From: Candidatus Kerfeldbacteria bacterium CG08_land_8_20_14_0_20_40_16
GTDB lineage: Bacteria; Patescibacteriota; Patescibacteriia; UM-FILTER-42-10
DNA: 46,784 nt
Reading direction: 5' to 3'
Assembly (NCBI GenBank): GCA_002774635.1
Contig: PEXU01000056.1
Span: forward strand, 1-46,784
Below are positions 6,602-14,960 of the stretch, piece after piece. Position numbers and translations under genes: made by a program. Numbering within the stretch: the first letter of the stretch is position 1; each line of letters starts with the position of its first letter. The notes under the pieces were generated by a model. The model was not told where the DNA came from, did no database searches, and worked only from the letters and a program-made list of their open reading frames with translations.

Positions 6602-6700
6602 ATGGCAAAAAAGAGAAAGAAAGTAGTAAAAAAAAGAAAAGTAGCAAAAAAAAGAAGAGTTGCTAAGAAGAAAAAAGGTGGTCGCAAAAGAAAGAGATAA
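6602..6700 (+). CDS. 32-residue Lys/Arg-rich basic peptide
   Basis: The peptide consists almost only of Lys, Arg, Val, Ala and Gly (first residues MAKKRKKVVKKRKVAKKRR) with no acidic residue. A near-consensus AGGAGGTGA lies 6 nt before the ATG, a TATAAT box is at 6551-6556, and a strong hairpin terminator follows 18 nt after the stop. These signals make it a real, probably abundant, nucleic-acid-binding peptide. Composition resembles histone H1-like tails or tiny basic ribosomal proteins such as Thx, but no specific family is recognised. Confidence 0.7.
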   Translation: MAKKRKKVVKKRKVAKKRRVAKKKKGGRKRKR

Positions 6701-6718
6701 TCTATTCTATTTGCGATA

Positions 6719-6766
6719 GAAAAAGCCTTCTGCTTCCCATTTCTACGGGATAATAGAGGGCTTTTT
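6719..6766. terminator. Bidirectional terminator between the basic peptide and the amidase
   Basis: AAAAAGCC pairs with GGCTTTTT around an inner TCCC/GGGA stem. T runs exist on both strands, so it can serve both convergent genes. Confidence 0.8.
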
Positions 6767-6780
6767 CGTTTTGATTAATT

Positions 6781-8994
6781 TTAACTATCTACTCTAGTAA
6801 TTAGAGATGCTTCGCCGTTTTGGACTACTAGGTCACTGCCTTTTATTTTTAGTTCCAGGATGTGAAGATAAACGCCTTTTCCTTCGGGAGCTTTGAGAAT
6901 AAGCTGAAATGTGCCAATGTCTCCTGATTTCACTGCTTTTTCTTTTAGAGAAAACTGCCCTTGGGTATTTTCCCAAGAGCTATCTTTAAATCGGCTTGTT
7001 TTTTTACCCAAATCATAAACATTAAGTATCAGGTTTTGATCCCAGGTACCAATTCCGGTGTTTTCAAATTTAACAGTTACCGGTATTTTCCAATAATTAA
7101 GAACGGCTAAAGGGATATTCTGCGAGACTAGCTTCGCCTGATAGGGTGAATCGATTCGCGTAACGGAATGATTTTCTTCTTGGATAATTTCATTCTTACC
7201 AATCAAACGATAAATATTTTTGAAAATCCCTAGCTCGCGCGGTGCTTTAAGTTTGAGAGTGAAAGTTGCTATCTTATTTGTTTTAACCTCTGTTTCTTCA
7301 AAATCTAATTGACCATACTGATCATTCCAACTTTTATCATAAAACCGACTGATTTGATCATCTAGGTCATAAATATTTAATCTTACTTCCCCTTTTTTCC
7401 AAGAATTGATTCCTTCATTTCTAAATTCAAATGTTACTAATTGCGTATCATTAAGAAACATCGCCAGGTTAATACTACGGTTTTTCAATTTAGCAGCGAA
7501 AGGCAAGTTAGTAATCTTCACCGTTACTTGAAATTCAGATTTTTTCTGAATTTTATTATCAAAGGCAAGTGAGAAACTTTCCGATGTTTCTAATAGATCA
7601 ATAGGAGCTTTTAAGTTAAATGTGAATCTTCCTATTTCGCCTGGTGCTACATTAGGAGAATCCAAATAAGCTACTATTGATTCTGCTTCCCAATCAGATC
7701 CTTTCAAAACCGATGGAGGATTTTTAGCAATAACGTAAGGTTGATTAATTCCGTAATTGTGCCAAGTGACATTTCCCTCATTTTTAAATTCCACCCAAAA
7801 CTGCTTCTCTTTACCAGTATCTATTGCGAGAGACTGCTTGCTTTGCTGAACATAAGTCGCTTTGATAATAGGATCCGCAATTCCGTTAAGAACATCATAC
7901 TTTTTTTGGGCCAAATCGCGTATTGTTCCCAGTTTCTGGTACAAGTTTGTTCCTGGGCAGGCGGTACAGTCTAGATCCTTATGACCAACAATATGAGGAT
8001 AAGTGTTATCAATCATGTATCCTTCTCCCTTGGGTTCAATTCCAAACTCTTTTCCTTTTACGGCGATTAAATCGGCTAAAGCGTTCTTCACTTTGCTGTT
8101 TAGGGTTAAGCCATCTTCATAGTTGCCCAAGACAGCAATACCAATCGTTCCCTTGTTAAAATCAGCTTCATATTGCTCGCCGCCGAATCGGAATCGGGCA
8201 CAGATTTTAGTGCGATACACATGCGCTCCGATCACTCCGTCGCCACCATAACGACCTTCGTAAATATTACCATTTTGATCAATTAAGTAATTATAACCAA
8301 TATCCCCCCATCCTAAGACCGTGGAATGCCAGTAGTAAACCCCCCTCACTGCTGCTGCGGGATTGTCGCCGCCAGTACTGCCCGCGGTGTGGTGAATCAC
8401 AAATTTTTCCGGTCTTTGATAAGAAGCAGGCCAAATTTCCTTATCCGAACCGCTAAAACGCCAGTCTTCGTCCGCCCCCCATTCAGAGCGAGGAATAATC
8501 TCTAGACTATCCGCCGCCTGAGCCTTGGAAAAAAGGAAGTCAAAAATATTTCTTTTCTTAAAATTGCTTCCCGAAGATTCTCCTAGATAAATCAACTTGA
8601 TGTTTTTTAAATTAGCTGACGAGTCAACTTTGTACTGAAGCTCGGTCCCTTTATTTGCCACAATCGGATCGGTGGAATAATACCAGCCATCCCTTTCAAG
8701 GTAATCTTCAATTTGCTGCCACTTGCTCCATCCGCTGGAATCATGATAACGGAGACTAATTCCGACTGTTTCTCTTCCTTGCCAGGCAACACCAAAGACG
8801 TTAAATTTAAAATCAGTTTTTAAAACAGAAGATAAATATTCGCCGTTGCTCACTACCATTGCGCTATCTCGAATTTCTCTCCGCTCTATTTTCGCTTTTC
8901 CCGAGGCAGTCCCTTGTGAACACAAAAAAACAGTTGACAACAAAGCAACTGCTCCGATAGTAAAAAATTTGGTTAGTTTAAGACCTTTTTTCAT
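6781..8994 (-). CDS. Secreted N-acetylmuramoyl-L-alanine amidase (PGRP domain) with three Ig-like repeats
   Basis: The 737-residue protein starts with a signal peptide (MKKGLKLTKF then a hydrophobic stretch, to about 31). A PGRP/amidase_2 domain spans about 162-355: IPRSEWGAD, the zinc-ligand segments VIHHTAGS and GHKDLDCTACPG, and GIAVLGNYED. Three C-terminal repeats (about 370-480, 490-605, 615-735) have the Trp-centred pattern of NBR1-type Ig-like domains (VTWHNYG, INSWKKG, IGTWDQN). It should cut the bond between muramic acid and the stem peptide, with the repeats binding the envelope. The SpoIID protein at 14961 has the same type of repeat. It has its own TGGACA/TATAAT promoter. Confidence 0.9.
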   Translation of the reverse strand: MKKGLKLTKFFTIGAVALLSTVFLCSQGTASGKAKIERREIRDSAMVVSNGEYLSSVLKTDFKFNVFGVAWQGRETVGISLRYHDSSGWSKWQQIEDYLERDGWYYSTDPIVANKGTELQYKVDSSANLKNIKLIYLGESSGSNFKKRNIFDFLFSKAQAADSLEIIPRSEWGADEDWRFSGSDKEIWPASYQRPEKFVIHHTAGSTGGDNPAAAVRGVYYWHSTVLGWGDIGYNYLIDQNGNIYEGRYGGDGVIGAHVYRTKICARFRFGGEQYEADFNKGTIGIAVLGNYEDGLTLNSKVKNALADLIAVKGKEFGIEPKGEGYMIDNTYPHIVGHKDLDCTACPGTNLYQKLGTIRDLAQKKYDVLNGIADPIIKATYVQQSKQSLAIDTGKEKQFWVEFKNEGNVTWHNYGINQPYVIAKNPPSVLKGSDWEAESIVAYLDSPNVAPGEIGRFTFNLKAPIDLLETSESFSLAFDNKIQKKSEFQVTVKITNLPFAAKLKNRSINLAMFLNDTQLVTFEFRNEGINSWKKGEVRLNIYDLDDQISRFYDKSWNDQYGQLDFEETEVKTNKIATFTLKLKAPRELGIFKNIYRLIGKNEIIQEENHSVTRIDSPYQAKLVSQNIPLAVLNYWKIPVTVKFENTGIGTWDQNLILNVYDLGKKTSRFKDSSWENTQGQFSLKEKAVKSGDIGTFQLILKAPEGKGVYLHILELKIKGSDLVVQNGEASLITRVDS

Positions 8995-9023
8995 TTGCTT
9001 TTTATTTTTGTTTTTGTGCTTTA

Positions 9024-9052
9024 ATTATAGCGCATTTTGCTGGTTTTGTCCA
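9024..9052 (-). promoter_or_regulatory. Amidase promoter
   Basis: Reading on the minus strand: TGGACA (9047-9052), 17-nt spacer, TATAAT (9024-9029), 29 nt before the start codon. Confidence 0.85.
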
Positions 9053-9060
9053 CCTAAAAT

Positions 9061-9293
9061 AAAAAATCCCCAAAGGAATCTTCTCAACCTGGCGAGGGAA
9101 ACCAAGGAAAATATCCTTTGGGGTAAGGGAAGTCTTTTAGACAACCCCTAAAAAAATCCAAGACTACCTCTTTACTACACTACCCGTACTTTGGGCATAA
9201 ACCCAAAGTATGCGATTAGGGATAAGTGTTGGTATCCCCCACTGGTATCCCCAGGTAGTCTTGGATAAATCAATTATCAAAAAATCAGCGAAT
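9061..9293 (-). ncRNA. Candidate structured RNA between the polysaccharide operon and the amidase
   Basis: A promoter (TTGACA at 9323-9328, TATTCT at 9301-9306) would start a transcript near 9293. It folds into a large element closed by a perfect 14-bp stem (9156-9169 with 9253-9266), containing a 9-bp hairpin (9187-9195/9202-9210) and a GGGATA/TATCCC hairpin. Seven T residues follow at 9150-9156 on the minus strand. A second hairpin (9068-9077/9114-9123) with a T run gives a further stop at 9061. The amidase has a separate promoter downstream, so this need not be a leader. No known RNA family is recognised. Confidence 0.5.
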
Positions 9294-9300
9294 AATATTA

Positions 9301-9328
9301 AGAATAGCAGATACTTTTTATTTGTCAA
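9301..9328 (-). promoter_or_regulatory. Promoter of the candidate RNA
   Basis: TTGACA (9323-9328), 16-nt spacer, TATTCT (9301-9306). The -35 lies in the last codons of the preceding gene. Confidence 0.5.
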
Positions 9329-10667
9329 CTTTTTTCTCTGTTTCTTTTTCTTCCTTGGCAAGCTCAATGGTCAGCACTTCTGATTTTCTTATTCTTTCTA
9401 CCACCACTAATAAGCCAATTAAAAGCCAAAAGAAAACGGACAAATCATTTTTAAAATAAGGAACGTCAACTAAACCATAAACCAGTACGGCAATCATCGT
9501 TCCTAACAATACTAAGGGAAGACTGAAGGAAAAAGAGGAATTAAGTGTCAAACGCACTTTTTTGAATTTTATTCCTTGAGAAAAAAATTTTACAATTAAC
9601 CAAATAAAAATAATTAAACCAGCCAATCCTAGCTCGGTCCAGAAGTTGAATATGATATTGTGTGGGTAAAGCAATAGTTCCGTATGTTTAATTAGACGGT
9701 ATTGATCATATATTGTGGGAAAACCGGCCAAGCCAGCACCTTGCAGCGGCCGATCTTTCAATAAATTCCAAGTTCCTTGCCACAAGACAGTCCGAACATC
9801 AGAGGAAACATCCTGAAAAGTCACAATTTCGTAAATAAGCGTCCGGCTTTGGGGAATGATTAGCGCTAAAGCGATTCCTAAAGCCAGGATGGCCCAAATC
9901 CACTTTTTATAGCGGCTAAAAAAGCTAAAGAAAATAACGCCGGCCAAAATGCCCAAGATTGCCCCTCGAGAAAAAGAAAAGATAATGGCCAGTAACGAAA
10001 AGATGATCACTCCCAAAATAAAATGCCTGGTTTTGCTTTTCAGCTTCTTATTCTTAAAATTATCAACTGGATGAGCTAGCAGTAAAATACCCAAAAACAG
10101 CACTGCAATAGGAGCCAGAAATAAACCTACCGCATTAGGATATTCAAAAATTGAACTAACCCTTTTAGGAAATTCCGAGATCCACGGTTCATAACTAGGA
10201 AGCAGGTTAAGATATTGCCACAAAGCTATTATGGAAACAAACAGAGCTGAAATTCCTATCGCCCCAAGAATCAGTTTTGTCTGTTGAGAAGACCGAATGG
10301 TATTGATCAAAACCAAAAAGAAGAGAAGGGGTTCTAAAAAATAAGCTTTAAATATTCCTAAGGCCGCCCTTAGATCGGGAGAAATAAAAATTGCCAAAAC
10401 TGCCGATAGCAAGAATAACAGCGTAAGCCACCAAAATTGCGAAAAAACTGTTTTTTCTGCTTTAAGAAAAAACTGTTTTTTAGTCAGCCAAGCGAGGAAC
10501 AGTAATAGAATCATTAGCTCTAAGAGAGTCGCCGGGATGCCTAATATTTCAAATCTAACTAGATAGCTGGGCAACAAGATTATAATCACTGCTATTCCTA
10601 AATCTGTTCTTTTCCAGACTAGCCAGAAGAAGAAAATACTAAAAATAATAAGTAAAATCGTTTCCAT
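9318..10667 (-). CDS. O-antigen ligase/polymerase-like membrane protein
   Basis: The 449-residue protein has about ten hydrophobic helices and a long periplasmic-type loop (about 260-340) containing RTVLWQGTWNLLKDRPLQGAG and a YPHNIIFNF segment, the Wzy_C/WaaL-type signature. A charged tail (EEKETEKKVDK) ends it. It is the last gene of a four-gene polysaccharide operon. Its ATG overlaps the stop of the gene before by one base (TAATG), indicating translational coupling. Ligase versus polymerase cannot be decided; two adjacent homologues suggest one of each. Confidence 0.82.
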   Translation of the reverse strand: METILLIIFSIFFFWLVWKRTDLGIAVIIILLPSYLVRFEILGIPATLLELMILLLFLAWLTKKQFFLKAEKTVFSQFWWLTLLFLLSAVLAIFISPDLRAALGIFKAYFLEPLLFFLVLINTIRSSQQTKLILGAIGISALFVSIIALWQYLNLLPSYEPWISEFPKRVSSIFEYPNAVGLFLAPIAVLFLGILLLAHPVDNFKNKKLKSKTRHFILGVIIFSLLAIIFSFSRGAILGILAGVIFFSFFSRYKKWIWAILALGIALALIIPQSRTLIYEIVTFQDVSSDVRTVLWQGTWNLLKDRPLQGAGLAGFPTIYDQYRLIKHTELLLYPHNIIFNFWTELGLAGLIIFIWLIVKFFSQGIKFKKVRLTLNSSFSFSLPLVLLGTMIAVLVYGLVDVPYFKNDLSVFFWLLIGLLVVVERIRKSEVLTIELAKEEKETEKKVDK

Positions 10668-12091
10668 TATTCTTGCTTAAGAATGATATTTTGCACCGAA
10701 ATCATAAAACCAATCAAAAACCAAATATGCATAATATAGAGTATAGAGAAGGTCTGATATTGAACCAGCACTCCGACAAAAGCGGCCAAAAGTCCAATCA
10801 TCACTGCTCTAAGATTTCTGTCTTTAACTACCTGAACTGCTTTAAGCGAACGAAACAGAATGATTAAGACTACCACCAAAAAACTCAAAAAACCTAAGAT
10901 TCCTATTTCTGACAATAACTCGATAAATTCGTTATTAACAATTTGCCATCCTTCGGGAGGAGGAACATAAGGATGAATAGCGGCAAAAGGACCAAACCCT
11001 CCCACGCCAATTCCAATCCAAGGATGAAGATGGAATCCGGTAAGAGCTGTTTGAAGCATTTCTACCCTTTCACTGTATGCCGCTCCGTAAAAAACATTGA
11101 CCACATGTTCTTTGAATGTTTCCAGATTTAAAGAGTCACCCAGCCCCAAAAAATGAGTGGCGATAATGAAAATTAAAACAACCGCTATTACTCCAATGAT
11201 TATTTTTTTAGGAGTAAATAGGTTACGGAAATAGAAAATACCGATTACCCCTAATAAAGCGATAAAAGCCAGATATCCTCCTCGCGACACGGTCAAAACT
11301 AAGTTAGTCCCCAACAGAACCAGCAGAAAGGCGAGTTGATAGTATTTGAATCTGGGATCTTTGCTTAAGAATAAAGCGCAAAGCAGACCTAAGGGAATGA
11401 GCAGATAATTAGCGAAATAGAGCGGTTCTAGGGCTGTTGATTGAATGCGCGGAAATCCCAACACTTCTTTGGTATAAAGATCTCGTAACCCGGTAAGAGA
11501 CTGAGGAAGGCCAATGGCATCGCCCAAATATTGAAAAATTCCAAATACTCCTACAATAAAAGCGCTGATAATAATTATTTTTACTATTTTATCAACTTGT
11601 TCCTTTTTGACCACTAATTGAGGAATGATCAGGCTAAAGATTATAGTAAATGCCGTATAAATCAAAACCGATACCGAACGGTCCAAATTTTCCGCATTAA
11701 CCAAAGAGGCGAAATTAACCAAGAGAAAAACAGTCAATGGGAGAATCAAAGGATTCTTTTTAAGAGCAAAGGAATTGATAAACAATTGATAGAAAAACCA
11801 CCCCAAAATAGTAATGATGGCTAAAACTTGGCTGATGCGAATTGTTAGTTCTCCAAATTCATAAGCTCCGATTCTTTCTAAGGGCAAAAAAAAAGCAATC
11901 AGAAAAATACCGATGACCGGTTTTTTAAATATGAATACGGCCATAACTCCCAGCAATAGACCGCCTATGACTAAAAGCGGCGCCGTTATGGAACTAAGAT
12001 ATCCCAACCAGACGCCCAAAATAAGGGCAATTGAAACCAACAAATAAAAATATCGATTAGAATAATGCTCAGGATTATTACCGGCAATCAT
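10667..12091 (-). CDS. O-antigen ligase/polymerase-like membrane protein
   Basis: This 474-residue polytopic protein has the same architecture as its neighbour: N-terminal helices, then LQTALTGFHLHPWIGIGVGGFG in a large outside loop followed by NEFIELLSEIGILGF. These are the Wzy/WaaL-family positions for substrate contacts. It sits 10 bp after the glycosyltransferase. It probably joins or transfers lipid-linked glycan on the outer face of the membrane. Confidence 0.82.
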   Translation of the reverse strand: MIAGNNPEHYSNRYFYLLVSIALILGVWLGYLSSITAPLLVIGGLLLGVMAVFIFKKPVIGIFLIAFFLPLERIGAYEFGELTIRISQVLAIITILGWFFYQLFINSFALKKNPLILPLTVFLLVNFASLVNAENLDRSVSVLIYTAFTIIFSLIIPQLVVKKEQVDKIVKIIIISAFIVGVFGIFQYLGDAIGLPQSLTGLRDLYTKEVLGFPRIQSTALEPLYFANYLLIPLGLLCALFLSKDPRFKYYQLAFLLVLLGTNLVLTVSRGGYLAFIALLGVIGIFYFRNLFTPKKIIIGVIAVVLIFIIATHFLGLGDSLNLETFKEHVVNVFYGAAYSERVEMLQTALTGFHLHPWIGIGVGGFGPFAAIHPYVPPPEGWQIVNNEFIELLSEIGILGFLSFLVVVLIILFRSLKAVQVVKDRNLRAVMIGLLAAFVGVLVQYQTFSILYIMHIWFLIGFMISVQNIILKQE

Positions 12092-12101
12092 AAAATTGGA
12101 A

Positions 12102-13244
12102 TTATCTCAGTAAGGTGATAAATAATTTTTCAAAAGCGTTAATCATCTGTTCCTTAGTGAAAGATGATTCCACTTTGACGCGGGCTTGTTTAATTATTTG
12201 CAGTACTTCCTGGGGATGATTATAAAGATAGATGATTGCTTGAGCCAGCTCTTCGGAATTGGCCGGTTCAACCAGCAATCCGGTTTTTTTATCTTCAATA
12301 ATTTCTGTTATCCCTCCGATTCGGCTGGCAATCACCGGCCTTAAATTAGCCATCGTCTCAATTAGAACAATACCAAATGATTCTCTTTTTGCCGAGGGCA
12401 ACACTAAAGCATCAAAATTACGAATCCAGCCTTTAATATTTTCTTGGAATCCCACAAACTGAACTAGATTATTGATGTTAATACTACGAGCCAGCCACTG
12501 GAGATTTTTCTTTTGGCTTCCCTCTCCGACAACGATCAGCTTAATCTGGGGAATAATTTCCTTCACTATTTCGATGGCCCGCAGTAAATATTCAATTCCT
12601 TTTTCTCTTTCTAAACGAGCGATTACTCCAACGATAAATCCTTTTTTGTTTACCCTGGACTTAAAATCATGAAAATTAGCGGGAGGAAGATTAACGCCAT
12701 TATAAATTACCAGTATTCTTTTGGGATTGATTTTTATCTCTTCAATCAACTGCTTCCTAATTGCCTCGGAAATAGCCACAATTTTAGCAAAGTGGGAATA
12801 AAAGCGATAGAAAATTTTAAAAGGATTAAGGGTCAGCCAGCGTTCTACGGTAACATGTTCAATCCAAACTACTTTTATTCCTAAAATTCTAGCGGGTAAA
12901 GTAATCAATATCTTTTCTGTTAAAGAAAAGCAGTAAAGAATTTTTATCCGGTAATTGGCGATATAAATAATTAATAATAAAAAAAGTCTAACTAAGAAAT
13001 AAGGAGCAAGAAAGGGAAATAAAATCACACTTCCTTTGGCTACTGGCTCTTTGGGAGCCCAAATTTTTTTGCAGGGCCAATTACGATTTTGAAATTCCCT
13101 TAATAAAACGGAACAGGACGAAATAAGAAAAAAACTAAATCCCCGTTTTCTTAATCCTTCCACTAAATTAAGGGTGTGTTGCTCACCGCCTCCAAAAAGC
13201 GAGGAGTAAGGAAATTTTAAAATAAGAACATTACGATTGGTCAT
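12102..13244 (-). CDS. Family 4 glycosyltransferase
   Basis: This 380-residue GT-B enzyme has an N-terminal LFGGGEQHTLNLVEGL acceptor-side loop and a C-terminal nucleotide-sugar site: VIARLEREKGIEYLLRA near 205, the ESFGIVLIE Glu motif near 288, and GGITEIIEDKKTG near 310. It should add a sugar to a lipid-linked glycan at the cytoplasmic face. The start directly abuts the flippase stop. Donor and linkage cannot be inferred. Confidence 0.88.
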   Translation of the reverse strand: MTNRNVLILKFPYSSLFGGGEQHTLNLVEGLRKRGFSFFLISSCSVLLREFQNRNWPCKKIWAPKEPVAKGSVILFPFLAPYFLVRLFLLLIIYIANYRIKILYCFSLTEKILITLPARILGIKVVWIEHVTVERWLTLNPFKIFYRFYSHFAKIVAISEAIRKQLIEEIKINPKRILVIYNGVNLPPANFHDFKSRVNKKGFIVGVIARLEREKGIEYLLRAIEIVKEIIPQIKLIVVGEGSQKKNLQWLARSININNLVQFVGFQENIKGWIRNFDALVLPSAKRESFGIVLIETMANLRPVIASRIGGITEIIEDKKTGLLVEPANSEELAQAIIYLYNHPQEVLQIIKQARVKVESSFTKEQMINAFEKLFITLLR

Positions 13245-14675
13245 TTAAACGTCTTTAGATTTTAGAGAGATAATCTCTTTAATCATTTCTTTAGAAAAAC
13301 CCTTCAGTAGGAGGAGTATTAGCAAATAAATTAAACCGCCCCCAATCATCATTACCAATAGCGATTGGCCGGTTAAAAAGAATAATCCTGTCCCCATTCC
13401 GATGCTGGCCAAAAATGCTTTTGAAAATAGGCCTAGAGAAGGAGAAATTTTAGTGTTTTTCCAGACTACGTAAATTGAAGCAAGGGTAATAAGCAGTTCA
13501 GAAACTACGGTTATCCAGGCCGCACCAAAATAAGAATATTTGGGAATAAAAATTAAATAGCCGACCACTGATATTACGGCAATGGCGGCATAAGCCCATA
13601 GAATCTGTTTTTGTTTGTTAATCACCACTACGGTGTGCCCAAATAAATTACCAACAAAAATGATTCCGGTCGCCACAATCAGAATTTGTAAAACTTTAGC
13701 CGAAGCAGCGAATTCGACCCCAGCAATAAAATTAATTACTGGTTCTGCAATAAAATAGGTTCCTACTACCATGGGCAGAGAAATCAGCACTAAGAAGTCA
13801 AAGGCCTTTCTTAGCACTCGTTTAAATCTTTCTGCATCCTGTTTGGTATAAGTGTAAGTAAGCACTGGGATGGTAAGACCGGCAAACATAGCCGGGAAAG
13901 TGGTAAGCACTTCTAATATTTTGTAAGGAGCACCATAAATACCGACATCGGCCTGGGATTTAAATAAAGAAAGGATGATGGTATCCGCTTTAAAATAAAC
14001 TAAATTGAATAAAATTGCTAAGGCAATGGGATAGGCCTCCCAAATCACTTTTTTCCAAACATAAAAATTAAAACTCAAACGAATCCGGACAAATTTTCTG
14101 GAAAAAAGAAAGGTAAATATAAAATTGGTGAAAGATCCCAAAACCACCATAAAAAGGACGGTCAAGAGATCTTTTTTAGCATAGATGGCTAAATAGGTTC
14201 CGATTAATAATACCAGCCGTCCCAGTATTTCGGAAATAGTCACCCATCCCATCTTGAGATTCTTTTGGAATACTCCCTGCAATATTTGATTTAAGGTAAT
14301 AAACAAAAAGGAAAAACTGGTAAAAGCTACCCCCACCTTAATAATATGAGGGTAGGGAAAAAATAAAACAATGATCGGTGCTAGTCCTAAGAAGAGAACG
14401 GCCGAAATTAGTCTAATGGTAAAAATATTCCCGACTAAGGAATCAATGTCCGCTCCGGCTTCAGAAATTTTTTTAGTCAGGATAATATATAAGCCCATAT
14501 CCACTAAAATGCCAAAAAACTGCAAGAAGACAATTACGGTGGTGTAGTTACCATACCCTTCTTTGCCAAGATAGCGGAAAAGCATCGATGCCACTACTAA
14601 ACCAATGGCTGTGGAAATTACCTTTCCTACAATCTGAATTATCGTATTTCGGGCTATTCTCTGGGTTAAAGACAT
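13245..14675 (-). CDS. Polysaccharide flippase (Wzx/MOP superfamily)
   Basis: The 476-residue protein has 12-14 hydrophobic helices and the family N-terminus (RIARNTIIQIVGKVISTAIGL then MLFRYLGKEGYGNY). Such proteins move lipid-linked oligosaccharide across the membrane. It is the first gene of the minus-strand operon with a GT4 and two Wzy/WaaL-like proteins, together a minimal Wzx/Wzy-type surface glycan module. No sharp promoter was found upstream in the AT-rich intergenic region. Confidence 0.86.
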   Translation of the reverse strand: MSLTQRIARNTIIQIVGKVISTAIGLVVASMLFRYLGKEGYGNYTTVIVFLQFFGILVDMGLYIILTKKISEAGADIDSLVGNIFTIRLISAVLFLGLAPIIVLFFPYPHIIKVGVAFTSFSFLFITLNQILQGVFQKNLKMGWVTISEILGRLVLLIGTYLAIYAKKDLLTVLFMVVLGSFTNFIFTFLFSRKFVRIRLSFNFYVWKKVIWEAYPIALAILFNLVYFKADTIILSLFKSQADVGIYGAPYKILEVLTTFPAMFAGLTIPVLTYTYTKQDAERFKRVLRKAFDFLVLISLPMVVGTYFIAEPVINFIAGVEFAASAKVLQILIVATGIIFVGNLFGHTVVVINKQKQILWAYAAIAVISVVGYLIFIPKYSYFGAAWITVVSELLITLASIYVVWKNTKISPSLGLFSKAFLASIGMGTGLFFLTGQSLLVMMIGGGLIYLLILLLLKGFSKEMIKEIISLKSKDV

Positions 14676-14858
14676 AAAAGAGTATTCAATTTCTAATTAC
14701 TATCCCGCGGCCTCGGGACTAATGTCTAAGGAATGACCAATGTAAAAATGTCTAATGCCTAAATCTAATTCATAATTAATCATTAAGCATTCATTATTAA
14801 TTAGCAATTAGACATTTAGAGCTTTCTCTTATCAGAATAATATCATCACCATTCCGTG
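14676..14858. other. AT-rich intergenic region with degenerate inverted repeats
   Basis: No gene is visible. ATGTCTAA-type words and their complement TTAGACAT recur at 14721-14728, 14748-14755 and 14807-14814, and CATTAAGCATTCATTATTAATTAG forms AT-rich self-complementary stretches. It separates divergent transcription units. Confidence 0.4.
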
Positions 14859-14887
14859 TTGACAAATGACTGGATTTATGATAATAT
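14859..14887 (+). promoter_or_regulatory. Promoter of the SpoIID-like gene
   Basis: TTGACA (14859-14864), 17-nt spacer, TAATAT (14882-14887). Confidence 0.75.
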
Positions 14888-14918
14888 AAATTCATAAGGA
14901 AAAACCTTCTTAAGATAA

Positions 14919-14957
14919 AAGTGCTTTTGAACTCCAATTTAAGCGCTTTTTTGTTTT
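14919..14957 (+). terminator. Terminator-like hairpin in the SpoIID leader (possible attenuator)
   Basis: AAGTGCTT (14919-14926) pairs with AAGCGCTT (14941-14948), followed by TTTTGTTTT. It lies between the promoter and the ATG at 14961 and leaves no room for a Shine-Dalgarno sequence. Confidence 0.6.
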
Positions 14958-14960
14958 ACC

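Noticed and set aside
9164-9367. 67-residue minus-strand frame (MSLPRKKKKQ...)
   Set aside because: It overlaps the end of the membrane protein gene and runs through the 14-bp-stem RNA structure; the C-terminal part only translates the hairpin.
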